Source: Dactylis glomerata
Taxonomy: Eukaryota; Streptophyta; Magnoliopsida; Poales; Poaceae
Assembly (NCBI GenBank): GCA_007115705.1
Contig: QXEO01000247.1
Location: 15,116,291-15,180,290 of the forward strand
DNA length: 64,000 bases
Reading direction: 5' to 3'
Made by a program: the position numbers and the translations under genes
Notes under the pieces: generated by a model
Database searches by the model: none
Told to the model about the DNA's origin: nothing
Seen by the model: only the letters and a program-made list of their open reading frames with translations
Shown: piece by piece, positions 36,541 through 46,110 of the stretch
Position numbering within the stretch: the stretch's first letter is position 1
How the letters are laid out: each line of letters opens with the position of its first letter

Positions 36541-37020
36541 GGTCCCTCGAATTGCTTCTTTCGGGCCAGCAGCGCCTTCGAGATATTCGAGGTAGGACTT
36601 CGGTCCCTCGAATTGCTTCTTTCGGGCCAGCAGCGCCTTCGAGATATTCGAGGTAGGACTTCGGTCCCTCGAATTGCTTCTTTTGGGCCAGCAGCGCCTT
36701 CGAGATATTCGAGGTAGGACTTCGGTCCCTCGAATTGCTTCTTTCGGGCCAGCAGCGCCTTCGAGATATTCGAGGTAGGACTTCGGTCCCTCGAATTGCT
36801 TCTTTCGGGCCAGCAGCGCCTTCGAGATATTCGAGGTAGGACTTCGGTCCCTCGAATTGCTTCTTTCGGGCCAGCAGCGCCTTCGAGATATACGAGGTAG
36901 GGCTTCGGTCCCTCGAATTGCTTCTTTCGGGCCAGCAGCGCCTTCGAGATATACGAGGTAGGGCTTCGGTCCCTCGAATTGCTTCTTTCGGGCCAGCAGC
37001 GCCTTCGAGATACTCGAGAT
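36541..37020. repeat. 61-bp tandem array upstream of the Gypsy B antisense gene
   Basis: About eight near-identical copies with a 61-base period contain ttcgggccagcagcgccttc. Because 61 is not a multiple of three and the unit has no minus-strand stop, long reading frames stay open across it. These are not evidence of a gene. Confidence 0.92.
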
Positions 37021-37618
37021 CGCCGAATCGTTTTCTTCGAACCTATCTTTCGGGCTATCAACGCTCCTCAATCAACATGCCCGAATCGTGGTGGCAAATT
37101 ACCCGTTCGGATGCCGTATGTCAAATACGAAGGTAAGTCCACGGTTGCAACACCGGATGGCCCGGTATTCGTATCAAACGCGCTCTGCCGGAAATTTTCC
37201 ATACCTACGGTATGAAGTTTGCACCGATGGACGCATCGGGTGCCTCACAATGAACTGGGCTCCGACCTGGTAAGTCCGACGCGGCTCGGGTCGGGGTAGC
37301 GCCAGCCCACGCGGGTTCGAGTCGGGGGACTCGAATCTGAGTAAGCTAACCGCATGTCTTTGCAGCAATGCAATTAACTGAGACCCGGCGTGAGTCTCAG
37401 GCCGGTTATGCGCATCCCTCTGCAAACCCCACTTAGCACTTTCAAGGCTCTAAATGAGAGTGGCTCGAGAATCTCGTACCAAAACAAGCTTACTATTCAA
37501 ATGACCTCTGTATATATGCAGCTTTACGGGCCGAGTGCTCATATCGAGGGCAGCTAAGAGGACTTTCGGGAGGAGTCCCTGCCATAGTCTTCGGCTATCC
37601 CAGGCACTCGGGGGCTAC

Positions 37619-38166
37619 TTACGAAGGAATGGTGAACGGGCCCCCGATATTCGCCTACCTAGTTTTCGGTCCAGAAAGGGCGTCTCATGAAAGGCTTTCG
37701 AGGCCTATCAAGGTAGTGGCTTGGCGCGGCCCAGGAGCAATACTTGGAGCACAAGCAAGATTTCGAGGAGTCCAAATTAGACTAGTTATCGGTCGATCCG
37801 ATCTGTACTTGGCTTGAGAGACACTCCTGAGACCTAGCCTTAACTTATAAAAGGCTGGGAGGGAGGTCTCGAAACCCTAGATTCATCTTCACCCACCTCA
37901 CGCCGGAGCGCTCGATAACTTAGAGCTCTCTGCCTCGGCTAGATCCAATCTACGCCTCCATTGTAACACCAACATCGCCATCACCACATCAATACAAAGT
38001 CAGACAAGCAGGACGTAGGCCTTTTACCTTTCGAGGGGGCTGAACCTGGGTAAATCCTCGTGTCCCTCTGCTTTCGTCTGATCGCCGTCGAGTTCGCCAG
38101 GTTCCCAATTCGCTTCCTAGATCGAAAGCCCTTCGACATGGGCATTGCCGGGGATAAACCTCGTCA
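37619..38166 (+). repeat. 3' LTR of Gypsy B
   Basis: It has the same length as the 5' LTR, with about five differences, one of which changes the leading TG to TT. A TATA box lies at about 37845-37852. Confidence 0.9.
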
Positions 38167-39147
38167 CATGGTGTCACGATTTATATGCTGGTCTACATTG
38201 ATGATATTATATTAGTCAGCTCTTCTGAAGAAGCAACCAATGTCTTGCTTAAAGATTTAAGTGAGAAGTTTGCCCTAAAGGATCTTGGAGATCTTCATTT
38301 TTTTCTTGGTATTGAAGTTCACGAAATAGATGATGGACTTTTGTTGAATCAAGCAAATTATGCCAAAAAGATGTTAGAACAAGAGGGTATGTCAAACTGT
38401 AAGAGTTCACCAACTCCCTTGTCATCGTCGGAAAAGATCACAGCAAATGCAGGAGAATTACTAGGACCTGATGATAGTACTAAATATAGAAGCATGGTTG
38501 GTGCTATACAATATTTAACTCTCACAAGACCAGATATTGCTTATTCAGTCAACAAGGTATGTCAGTATTTGCATACTCATACTACTCTGCATTGGACTGC
38601 TGCAAAGAGGATTTTGAGATATATCAAAGGTACTCTCAGTATTGGACTCACATTTATGAGATCCCAGTCCAGCTCTATCAGTGCTTTTTCATATGCCGAT
38701 TGGGCTGGTTGTTTAGATGATCGTAGATCAATTGGAGGTTTTGCTACTTTCTTTGGACCGAATCTTATATCATGGAGTGCAAAGAAACAGACTACAGTTT
38801 CTCGATCAAGTACAGAAGCCGAGTACAAATCTCTTGCTAATGCTACAGCTGAGTTAATCTGGATGAAATCATTACTTGATGAACTAGGTATCAAGATGAT
38901 CCAGCCCCCATGTTTGTGGTGTGACAATTTGGGAGCAACATATCTGTCAGCAAATCCAGTGTTTCATGCACGAGCAAAACATATTGAGATAGATTTTCAT
39001 TTTGTCAGAGAGAGAGTACTCAACAAACTGTTGGAGATACGTTTTGTGCCTTCTAAAGATCAAATTGTTGATGGGTTCACGAAGCCGTTGCCAGTTCGTC
39101 AGTTTGAAGAATTCAAGCATAATCTCAACTTGCGAAGTTGTGATTAA
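38167..39147 (+). pseudogene. Host Copia pol, last segment: reverse transcriptase end and RNase H
   Basis: It resumes the reverse transcriptase after the target duplication, with the catalytic YIDD at about 38194. RNase H follows (about 38690-39000: SYADWAGCLDDRRS, SRSSTEAEYKSLA, WCDNLGATYLS) and ends at the TGA at 39147. This segment is open from 38185 to the end. Confidence 0.93.
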
Positions 39148-39154
39148 AGGCGGG

Positions 39155-39322
39155 TGTTAGAGTCTGTGTACTATACAAATATGTAAACGTAGGATATACG
39201 GGTTCCTAACCGATACGACTTGTACTGGCAGGTAGCGATCTAGTACCGATATAAATTCTTCTATATATACTGGACGAGAACCTCGAGCGATATTGCATCG
39301 AGAGAGATAAACAACTTTGTCA
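39155..39322 (+). repeat. 3' LTR of the host Copia
   Basis: It matches 2945-3113 and is followed by the target duplication taatc at 39323-39327. The CACTA element starts 20 bases later. Confidence 0.92.
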
Positions 39323-39347
39323 TAATCATGGAAAATAACAGGGAAAT

Positions 39348-39782
39348 CACTAGTGGGGACGGGGCCTCCAGTCCCGGCCCGTAAGGGGCTTTAGTCCCGG
39401 TTTGCAAACCGGGACCCCAGCCACGGGACTAAAGGCTGAACCTTTAGTCCCGGCCCGCTTACCAGCCGGGACTGGAGGGCGTCCACGTGGGCACCTCGGA
39501 GCGAATCAGGGCCAGTACCTTTACTCCCGGTTTGTAACACAGACCGGGACTAAAGGGCATCTGCAGATTTTTGTTTTTTGCTTTAGGGTTTTAGGGTTTA
39601 GGGGTTTTAGGGTTTTAGGTGGGGGATTAACGTGATGCCTCGTTTGGTGCCTTGGTGTTCGGGAATTAGTTTATGCATATATATAAGATTAACTTATCTT
39701 ACAAGCGAGCATATATATACAATTATATGGAGATCAGAATTATCGGGACAAGAGCCCGTCTATTCGATTACATGGACCAATA
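39348..39782. repeat. Left terminal and subterminal repeats of the CACTA element
   Basis: Hairpin pairs of ctttagtcccgg and ccgggactaaag are found between 39380 and 39560. A degenerate ttttaggg-rich stretch follows at about 39582-39622. No coding sequence lies here apart from the 3' end of ORF1 at 39783. Confidence 0.85.
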
Positions 39783-42700
39783 TCAGTAATGGCCCCTAGC
39801 TACACTAAATCGTCCTTTGTCGTCTATAGCTTCTATCCTCAGAAAGGCCGCTAGCTCCTCTGCAACAGCAATCGCGCGTTGCTCTGGTAGGTACTTCTCC
39901 CGCATGGCCGTGTACTATATAAGAAGAGGAGATAAATATGAATATCAATCATGATAACAAAGAATGACGAGTAAAAATAGAGGTGTGAATGTTTATTGCT
40001 TACATCGTATCTGTAATCCTTGTGCTCAGAGGTAAACGTGCGAATGGTCTCGCAAACATAGTATCCACATAGATGCGTCCCCCGTGGCTGCTGGTCGCAC
40101 TTTACGAGAATAGAATATATATAATCAAAATAATAATCTAGCATTACAAATGTATTGAAAATAGAAGTATATCATACTACTACTTACCTGAGCCGCTCTA
40201 AAGGTCAGCTTCTCATCCCGGATACCGGGAGTCACGCACTTGAACCGCTTCCAAACCCTGCCCGACAAGGAAAATGATTTGCTAAGTTTTTCATTAATTG
40301 ATATATCAGAAAATCATCGAAAGAGACCGATAGAGCGCAAGAATGATTGAAATTACCCTTGGAGCATGTCCTGCAGGCTTTGGAACTGTTCCAAGGGTCT
40401 CGATAATGGGTCGAAGGCATCAACTCTTCCCTTATCAATTTGAATGTCCAACAGAATCCAGTGGAAGCTGCATATATATATATATATATATATGTGTCAG
40501 TAACTTATCAATAACACTCATAAGTGAATGGACACAACAGAGTAAGACCCTCACTTGAAGTTGTATGGAAACATTATGTGGTCACAAAAATTTTGATCTG
40601 TTAGAAACCTTAGAAGGTTTTCCTCTGTCTCCTTGGGGTTATCAGTTAGCGTCTTTATATGTATTTTATCTGGGTCAATAAACCCAATATTTAGGATGTT
40701 CCTACTTTTACATTCCAGAATCTTCATTCTGCATAATAGAGTACAAGTCAGAACGGAACAAGTTATATGTAGACAATGAATTGAAATAATTGATCAAGTT
40801 ATATGTAGACAACGAATTGAAAAACTTACAGACAATAGCAACTCATAAGCGATTTGTCGAGGGCGTCGGCATTGTACATCTGGAAGAGTTCATCAAAGTC
40901 GATATGGATGTCTTCGGGACGGCCGTAGTACTCCCGTGGGACACGCGCCACGATCATCGTTCTCCCATTCTTTGATTCACTTAAGTACCATGTATGCAAG
41001 TAACGCATATTTGTTGGGAGATCATCAAACTTATCTTTGCTGACCAAAGGCGCTCCCATGACAAACTGTGGCTTAGGGGCTACCACAGCCTTGGGTACCA
41101 CGTCGTCTTGGGAAGCCAGAATGACTTCAACCGGGATACCCCATTCATCCGCCCACTTCTTTGCTAATCCCAAATCTTGCCCCTGCACCAGAGAGGGAAC
41201 ATTCTCGGGTAACACCCTGAGGGGTGGGATCGACTGTTTGGCCTGTTGTCCAAGCTGAGGAACGTCTGATCTTATTTTGCTTGTAGTTGAACTTGATTTG
41301 CTCCCACTTGCACTTGCACTTGCACGTGACCTGCTCTTTTTCCCTTCCTTCTGCAATGTACGTGTATAGTCGTCAGGCTTATGGTGTAAGTCATACTGTG
41401 CTGGAAGGGTCGTGAAGTATTTTGCATATGCTATTTGCTTCTCGGTGTATTTCGGGCGGGGCTCGGGTTCCTTCTTTTTCATCTGCGCATCATAATGTTC
41501 CTTTGCTATCCTGGCGTTTTCCTCGTCGGTACGATCATAAGGTCTGATAGGAAGATTAGCATGAGGTACCTTTGGGAGGGGCGACAGTTTGCGCTTTGGG
41601 GAGCTCCGTCGCTTAGAACTCATCGACGGAGCGTTCTTGCTGGCACGCTTCCGCTTAGTATCCTTAGCGGGCGGCGGCGGAGACGGCCGACCCAAGTCCG
41701 GCGGCGGTGATCGAGATGGACTCGTGTTGTGGTGGCCGTCGTCATGTGGAGGGCTTGGAGGTGATGGAGGTGTAGGTGACCTGCGACGACTCGGAGGCGG
41801 TGTTGTCCTTGGGGCCGAGCCTGGAAGCTTGATGTAGTTCTTGTCCCATAGGATGACTCCACCCAGTACTTCTCCGAGTGTCCTCTCATCTTCGGGTCCA
41901 GCCATGTCGAGCTCCATATCATGAAACCCTGCCATGATTTCATCCACCCCGACTTTAGCAAAGCCAGCTGGAATCTCACGGCCATGCCAGCGTGCATCAG
42001 GGCCAGAAGGTAAAGCTTGTCCGACGGCCACCTTCATGGATATGTTCTTGAATTTCTGATGGAGTTCACATGATGTTGACTCCTTGATTCCATCCACGGG
42101 GTAGCCGGGACCGCCCTCTATCATTCTTCGTGCATCGTCGGGCGGGGCCTCAGATTCAGCCACGCTGCTTTTCCGCTTAGATGGTGCGCCGATAATATCG
42201 AGTCCAGGATCTTCCTGGCGCGCTACTCCTCTAAGCTCGTCAATCTGCTTCTGTTGCTCGTTAAGCCTGGCAAGCAACTGGTTGAACTTGTCATTCTCCT
42301 CATCCTGCTGTCGCTTCTTTGCTCTCGCCCGGCTTCTGTAAGTGTCTTGGTCTCTGGCAAACCCAAGCCACCATGGGTAAGAAGGACCGAAGCCTCGCGT
42401 TCGTCCTCCATGTTCGTCATTGCCGAGGACCAGTGTGAGCAAATCTTTCTCTCTATCTGCAGTGAACTGTCTTTTTCCCTCTTTAATTTCTTTCACTATC
42501 TTTTTCCAATTCTCCCTGGGTATCCTAAGACCGTCACTGCAGATAAGGTCCCCTGTTTCTTCGTCGTACGAACCACCATGCGCAAGGAACCAATTCCTTG
42601 CTCTTATTTCCCACTCATCACGGATGGGTTCAGGTATGATGCCTTTAGCTAGCAAATCTTGCTCTTTCTTATCCCACTTTGGGATGGCAGTCTCATAGCC

Positions 42701-43613
42701 CCCTGGCCCCAGCGTGTGGTGATATTTCTTCTTGTCGGCATTTTTCTTGTTCTTTTCTGATAATGCCTTGGCATCTTCTGACTGCTTGTACTCCTGAAAT
42801 GCCTTCCAGTGATTCGCCTGCTTGGCTAGATACCCCTCGAATACTGGCACTTTCTTTGTCTTCCGATATTCTTTCCATAGCTTCTTCTTCCAGCTACGGA
42901 ACAGTTCGGCCATCTTCTTTAGAGTCCACTGCTTGACTTTGGCCCTCAGTTTTTTTGCGGCGTCTTCATTCTCACATTCTGGCAGGTTGAAATGTGACAT
43001 GATATCATTCCAAAGATTATCTTTGTACCTCTCGGCGACATAGTCACTATCGGCTGCCCCTTTGCGCTTGTTCCACTCCCGAACGCTGATCGGGACGTGA
43101 TCCCTAACGAGAACTCCGCATTGCTTCTTGAATGTGTCAGCAGCATTCTTAGGAAGCTTTGGTTCGCCCGTAGGCAATATCACCTCAAAGGTGTAATGCG
43201 TCCGTGCGTCCAACTTTTTAGTCGGGCCTCGTTTCGTAGATTTGCTCGATGTGGAGGCCTAAGAGGGAGAAACATTCATCAAATGAATGTATATGTATAC
43301 AATATAGAGCTATCTCCAATATTTTACACATATTACAAGTGATTGTCGAACTTCATATGTATACCTCGCCGGACTTTATTATTTCTCCACCGGCTTCTCC
43401 ACCGGCTTCTCCATCAGTGGAGCTATCACCTTCTCCATCATTGGAGCTATCTCCGGCCCCATCGGCTTCATCTTCGTGTCGATCAACCTCCATTCCATCT
43501 CCGGAGGGGTTTAGATATGACGACGGAGATTCTGCAGGTTCAACGTCGGGGGCGTCTTTGATTATATCTTCGATAAGTTCTTCCTCTTCGAGGTTCCTGC
43601 TATGTGGATCCAT
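39783..43613 (-). CDS. CACTA ORF1 protein with C-terminal Ulp1-like (C48) protease, seven coding exons
   Basis: The coding exons, read on the minus strand, are 43613-43365, 43258-40830, 40728-40555, 40467-40357, 40257-40188, 40099-40004 and 39914-39783. All junctions are GT-AG and in phase, giving 1086 residues. The acidic N terminus is followed by a basic region, a coiled coil (about residue 370), a long Pro/Ser/Lys-rich linker and a C-terminal cysteine protease fold. Candidate catalytic residues are His in FHWILLD, Asp in RVDAFDPL, Gln in QQPRG and Cys in HLCGYYVC. Ulp1-family enzymes cut SUMO-like conjugates; similar domains are known in plant CACTA and MULE proteins. The N-terminal part resembles ORF1/TNP1-type proteins thought to bind subterminal repeats. 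The tail exons are short and were found by continuing frame and motif. Confidence 0.82.
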
Positions 43614-43617
43614 AGTT

Positions 43618-44892
43618 CTGCAAAAAACGAACATTTGATTAACTAATAAACTAACAAACTATATATGATGCAAAATAATTCTATTTCTATTTGCAAAATA
43701 ATTCTATTTCTATTTGCAAACAAATTCTAACTAAATAATTCTATTTCTATTTGCAAACAAATTCTAACTAAATAATACTATTCTAACTATATCTATCTAA
43801 ATAATTCTATTCTAACTATATCTATCTAAATAATTCTATTCTAACTATATGTATCTAAATAATTCTATTCTAACTATATCTATCTAAATAATTCTATTCT
43901 AACTATATTATCTAAATAATTCTATTCTAACTATATGTATCTAAATAATTCTATTCTAACTAATCTATCTAAATAATTCTATTCTAACTATATGTATCTA
44001 ATAATTCTATTCTAACTATATCTATCTAAATAATTCTATTCTAACTATATCTATCTAATAATTCTATTCTAACTATATCTATCTAAATAATTCTATTCTA
44101 ACTATATGTATCTAAATAATTCTATTCTAACTATATGTATCTAAATAATTCTATTCTAACTATATCTATCTAAATAATTCTATTCTAACTAAATCTATCT
44201 AAATAATTCTATTCTAACTATATGTATCTAAATAATTCTATTCTAACTATATTATCTAAATAATTCTATTCTAACTAAATCTAATCTAAATAATTCTATT
44301 CTAACTATATGTATCTAATAATTCTATTCTAACTATATCTATCTAAATAATTCTATTCTAACTATATCTATCTAAATAATTCTATTCTAACTATATCTAT
44401 CTAAATAATTCTATTCTAACTATATCTATCTAAATAATTCTATTCTAACTATATGTATCTAAATAATTCTATTCTAACTATATCTATCTAAATAATTCTA
44501 TTCTAACTAAATCTATCTAAATAATTCTATTCTAACTATATGTATCTAAATAATTGTATTCTAACTATATGTATCTAAATAATTCTATTCTAACTATATC
44601 TATCTAAATAATTCTATTCTAACTATATCTATCTAAATAATTCTATTCTAACTATATCTATCTAAATAATTCTATTCTAACTATATCTATCTAAATAATT
44701 TTATTCTAACTATATCTATCTAAATAATTCTATTCTAACTATATCTATCTAAATAATTCTATTCTAACTATATCTATCTAAATAATTCTATTCTAACTAT
44801 ATATTCTAATACTAATTAACTAATTAACCCTAACCCTAACACTAATTAACAAATTAACACTAATTAACAAATTAAACTTTTTGCAAAAAAAC
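43618..44892 (-). other. Leader intron of CACTA ORF1, filled by a 29-bp array
   Basis: The proposed donor CAAG/GT is at 44893/44892 and the acceptor (gttttttgcag) is at 43618, four bases before the ATG. The proposed leader exon, about 45045-44893, has no ATG on the minus strand, as expected of a 5' UTR. This is inferred from splice motifs only. Confidence 0.5.
43783..44803. repeat. 29-bp AT-rich tandem array
   Basis: About 35 copies of aataattctattctaacta followed by tatctatcta, with one- to two-base variants. A longer related unit precedes it at about 43678-43782. Confidence 0.95.
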
Positions 44893-45070
44893 CTTGCAGG
44901 TTAAGGGCGCGCGGCGGCTCTGCGGCGGCTGGACGGCGGCTGGACGGCGGGCGGCGCGACGCGGTGGCTGGCGGTGGCGCGGCGGCGAGCTCGGGCAGCC
45001 TGGCGGCGTCCTCGGTGAATTCCTCGCGCGCGAAACTGCAAAGTGTTGGGCGGCGCGGGGAAGACGAATG

Positions 45071-45235
45071 TTTTATACCCCGGGACCTTTAGTCCCGGGC
45101 GGTGGCACGGACCGGGACTAAAGGGGGGGCTTTAGTCCCGGTCCGTGCCACCGCCCGGGACTAAAGGTCCCGGGTGGGGGTTTCAGCAGCCAGGGCCTTT
45201 AGTCCCGGTCTGTGGCACGGACCGGGACTAAAGGC
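45071..45235 (-). promoter_or_regulatory. Putative CACTA ORF1 promoter: TATA box next to subterminal-type hairpins
   Basis: On the minus strand TATAAAA (45077-45071) lies directly downstream of a perfect 45-base-arm palindrome (45079-45123 with 45130-45174) and a second, shorter hairpin (about 45200-45235). Both are built from TTTAGTCCCGG, the motif of the element ends. Confidence 0.55.
45079..45174. repeat. Perfect 45-bp inverted repeat with 6-base loop
   Basis: The arms 45079-45123 and 45130-45174 are exact complements separated by six G. They contain two TTTAGTCCCGG motifs per arm pair in opposite orientation. Confidence 0.95.
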
Positions 45236-45283
45236 CTATTTTCTGTTTTTTCTTTTATTTGGTTTATAAATAGTTATCTGTTT

Positions 45284-45868
45284 GCATATTTGAGAATTTA
45301 ACAAAACTATAAAAATGAAAAGTGTTTGAAATTGAATAAATAATTCAAAACTATTTTCTATTTTACAAATTAATTATTTTAACTATCCTAAGTATTACTA
45401 TTTTGCTATTTTCAATTAAAAACTATGTTTATTAATATTCTTTTTGCATATTTGAGAATTTGACAAAACTATAAAAATGAAAAGTGTTTGAAATTGAATA
45501 GATAATTCAAAACTATTTTCTATTTTACAAATTAATTATTTTAACTATATAAGTATTAACTATTTTGCTATTTTCAATTAAAAACTATGTTTATTAATAT
45601 TCTTTTTGCATATTTGAGAATTTGACAAAACTATAAAAATGAAAAGTGTTTGAAATTGAATAGATAATTCAAAACTATTTTCTATTTTACAAATTAATTA
45701 TTTTAACTATCCTAAGTATTAACTATTTTGCTATTTTCAATTAAAAACTATGTTTATTAATATTCTTTTTGCATATTTGAGAATTTGACAAAACTATAAA
45801 AATGAAAAGTGTTTGAAATTGAATAGATAATTCAAAACTATTTTCTATTTTACAAATTAATTATTTCT
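45284..45868. repeat. 162-bp AT-rich tandem repeat
   Basis: About 3.6 copies with a period of 162-163 bases, each starting gcatatttgagaattt, lie between the ORF1 promoter and the transposase 3' end. The following 45870-46110 contains a short minus-strand frame (45857-46054) that I do not recognise. Confidence 0.9.
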
Positions 45869-46110
45869 GTTTTGGGAGCGGTAGTAGCCCGCCGGGAGGA
45901 GTGCCATCGGAACGAAAGGCGAGGCAACGGGGTTGAGGCGGGAGACGGCGGCCATTGCTTTTGTTTTGGCTTTGAGGGGAGGGGCTTTAGGAAGACGCAG
46001 CACGGTGTGTAAAAAGAGCAGGACGGGAAAAGAACTAGTGAGAATCTTCATCATGCATTACATACAAGATTTAATACATTATTACATTATTGCACCAACA
46101 ATCCTAACTA

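Larger units (their letters stand above)
15133..38166 (+). mobile_element. Gypsy B: Tat-like Gypsy element with both LTRs, split by Angela
   Basis: Two 548-bp LTRs (15133-15680 and 37619-38166) differ at about five sites. The target duplication catgg is at 15128-15132 and 38167-38171. The PBS ttggcgccgaccgtgggga (15682-15700) follows the 5' LTR. A polypurine tract with ctcgggggctac ends at 37618. Order: gag-protease, reverse transcriptase with two RNase H domains, integrase, minisatellite, antisense genes, 61-bp array, 3' LTR. Two RNase H domains plus an antisense ORF before the 3' LTR point to the Tat lineage. Excluding Angela it is about 14.3 kb. Confidence 0.93.
2945..39322 (+). mobile_element. 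Host Copia retrotransposon with short LTRs, split by two Gypsy elements
   Basis: The LTRs are 169 and 168 bp (2945-3113 and 39155-39322), begin TGTTAG and end TCA. The 5-bp target duplication taatc lies at 2940-2944 and 39323-39327. The initiator-Met tRNA primer site TGGTATCAGAGCC follows the 5' LTR directly (3114-3126). A purine-rich tract (aaaggcggg, 39146-39154) precedes the 3' LTR. The order gag, protease, integrase, reverse transcriptase, RNase H is that of Copia. Its own sequence is 2945-6706, 14984-15132 and 38167-39322, about 5 kb; the rest was inserted later. The LTRs differ at about 9 sites plus one indel, making it the oldest element of the nest. The family name was not determined. 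Confidence 0.93.

Noticed and set aside
39582..39622. Telomere-like tttaggg repeats, and ccctaaccctaac at 44826-44838
   Set aside because: Too short and irregular, and inside a transposon. Not evidence of an interstitial telomere.
45857..46054. Minus-strand frame of 65 codons (MAAVSRLNPVASPFVPMAL) downstream of the transposase
   Set aside because: It is short, partly overlaps the 162-bp repeat and matches no known family; it may be transposase 3' UTR.
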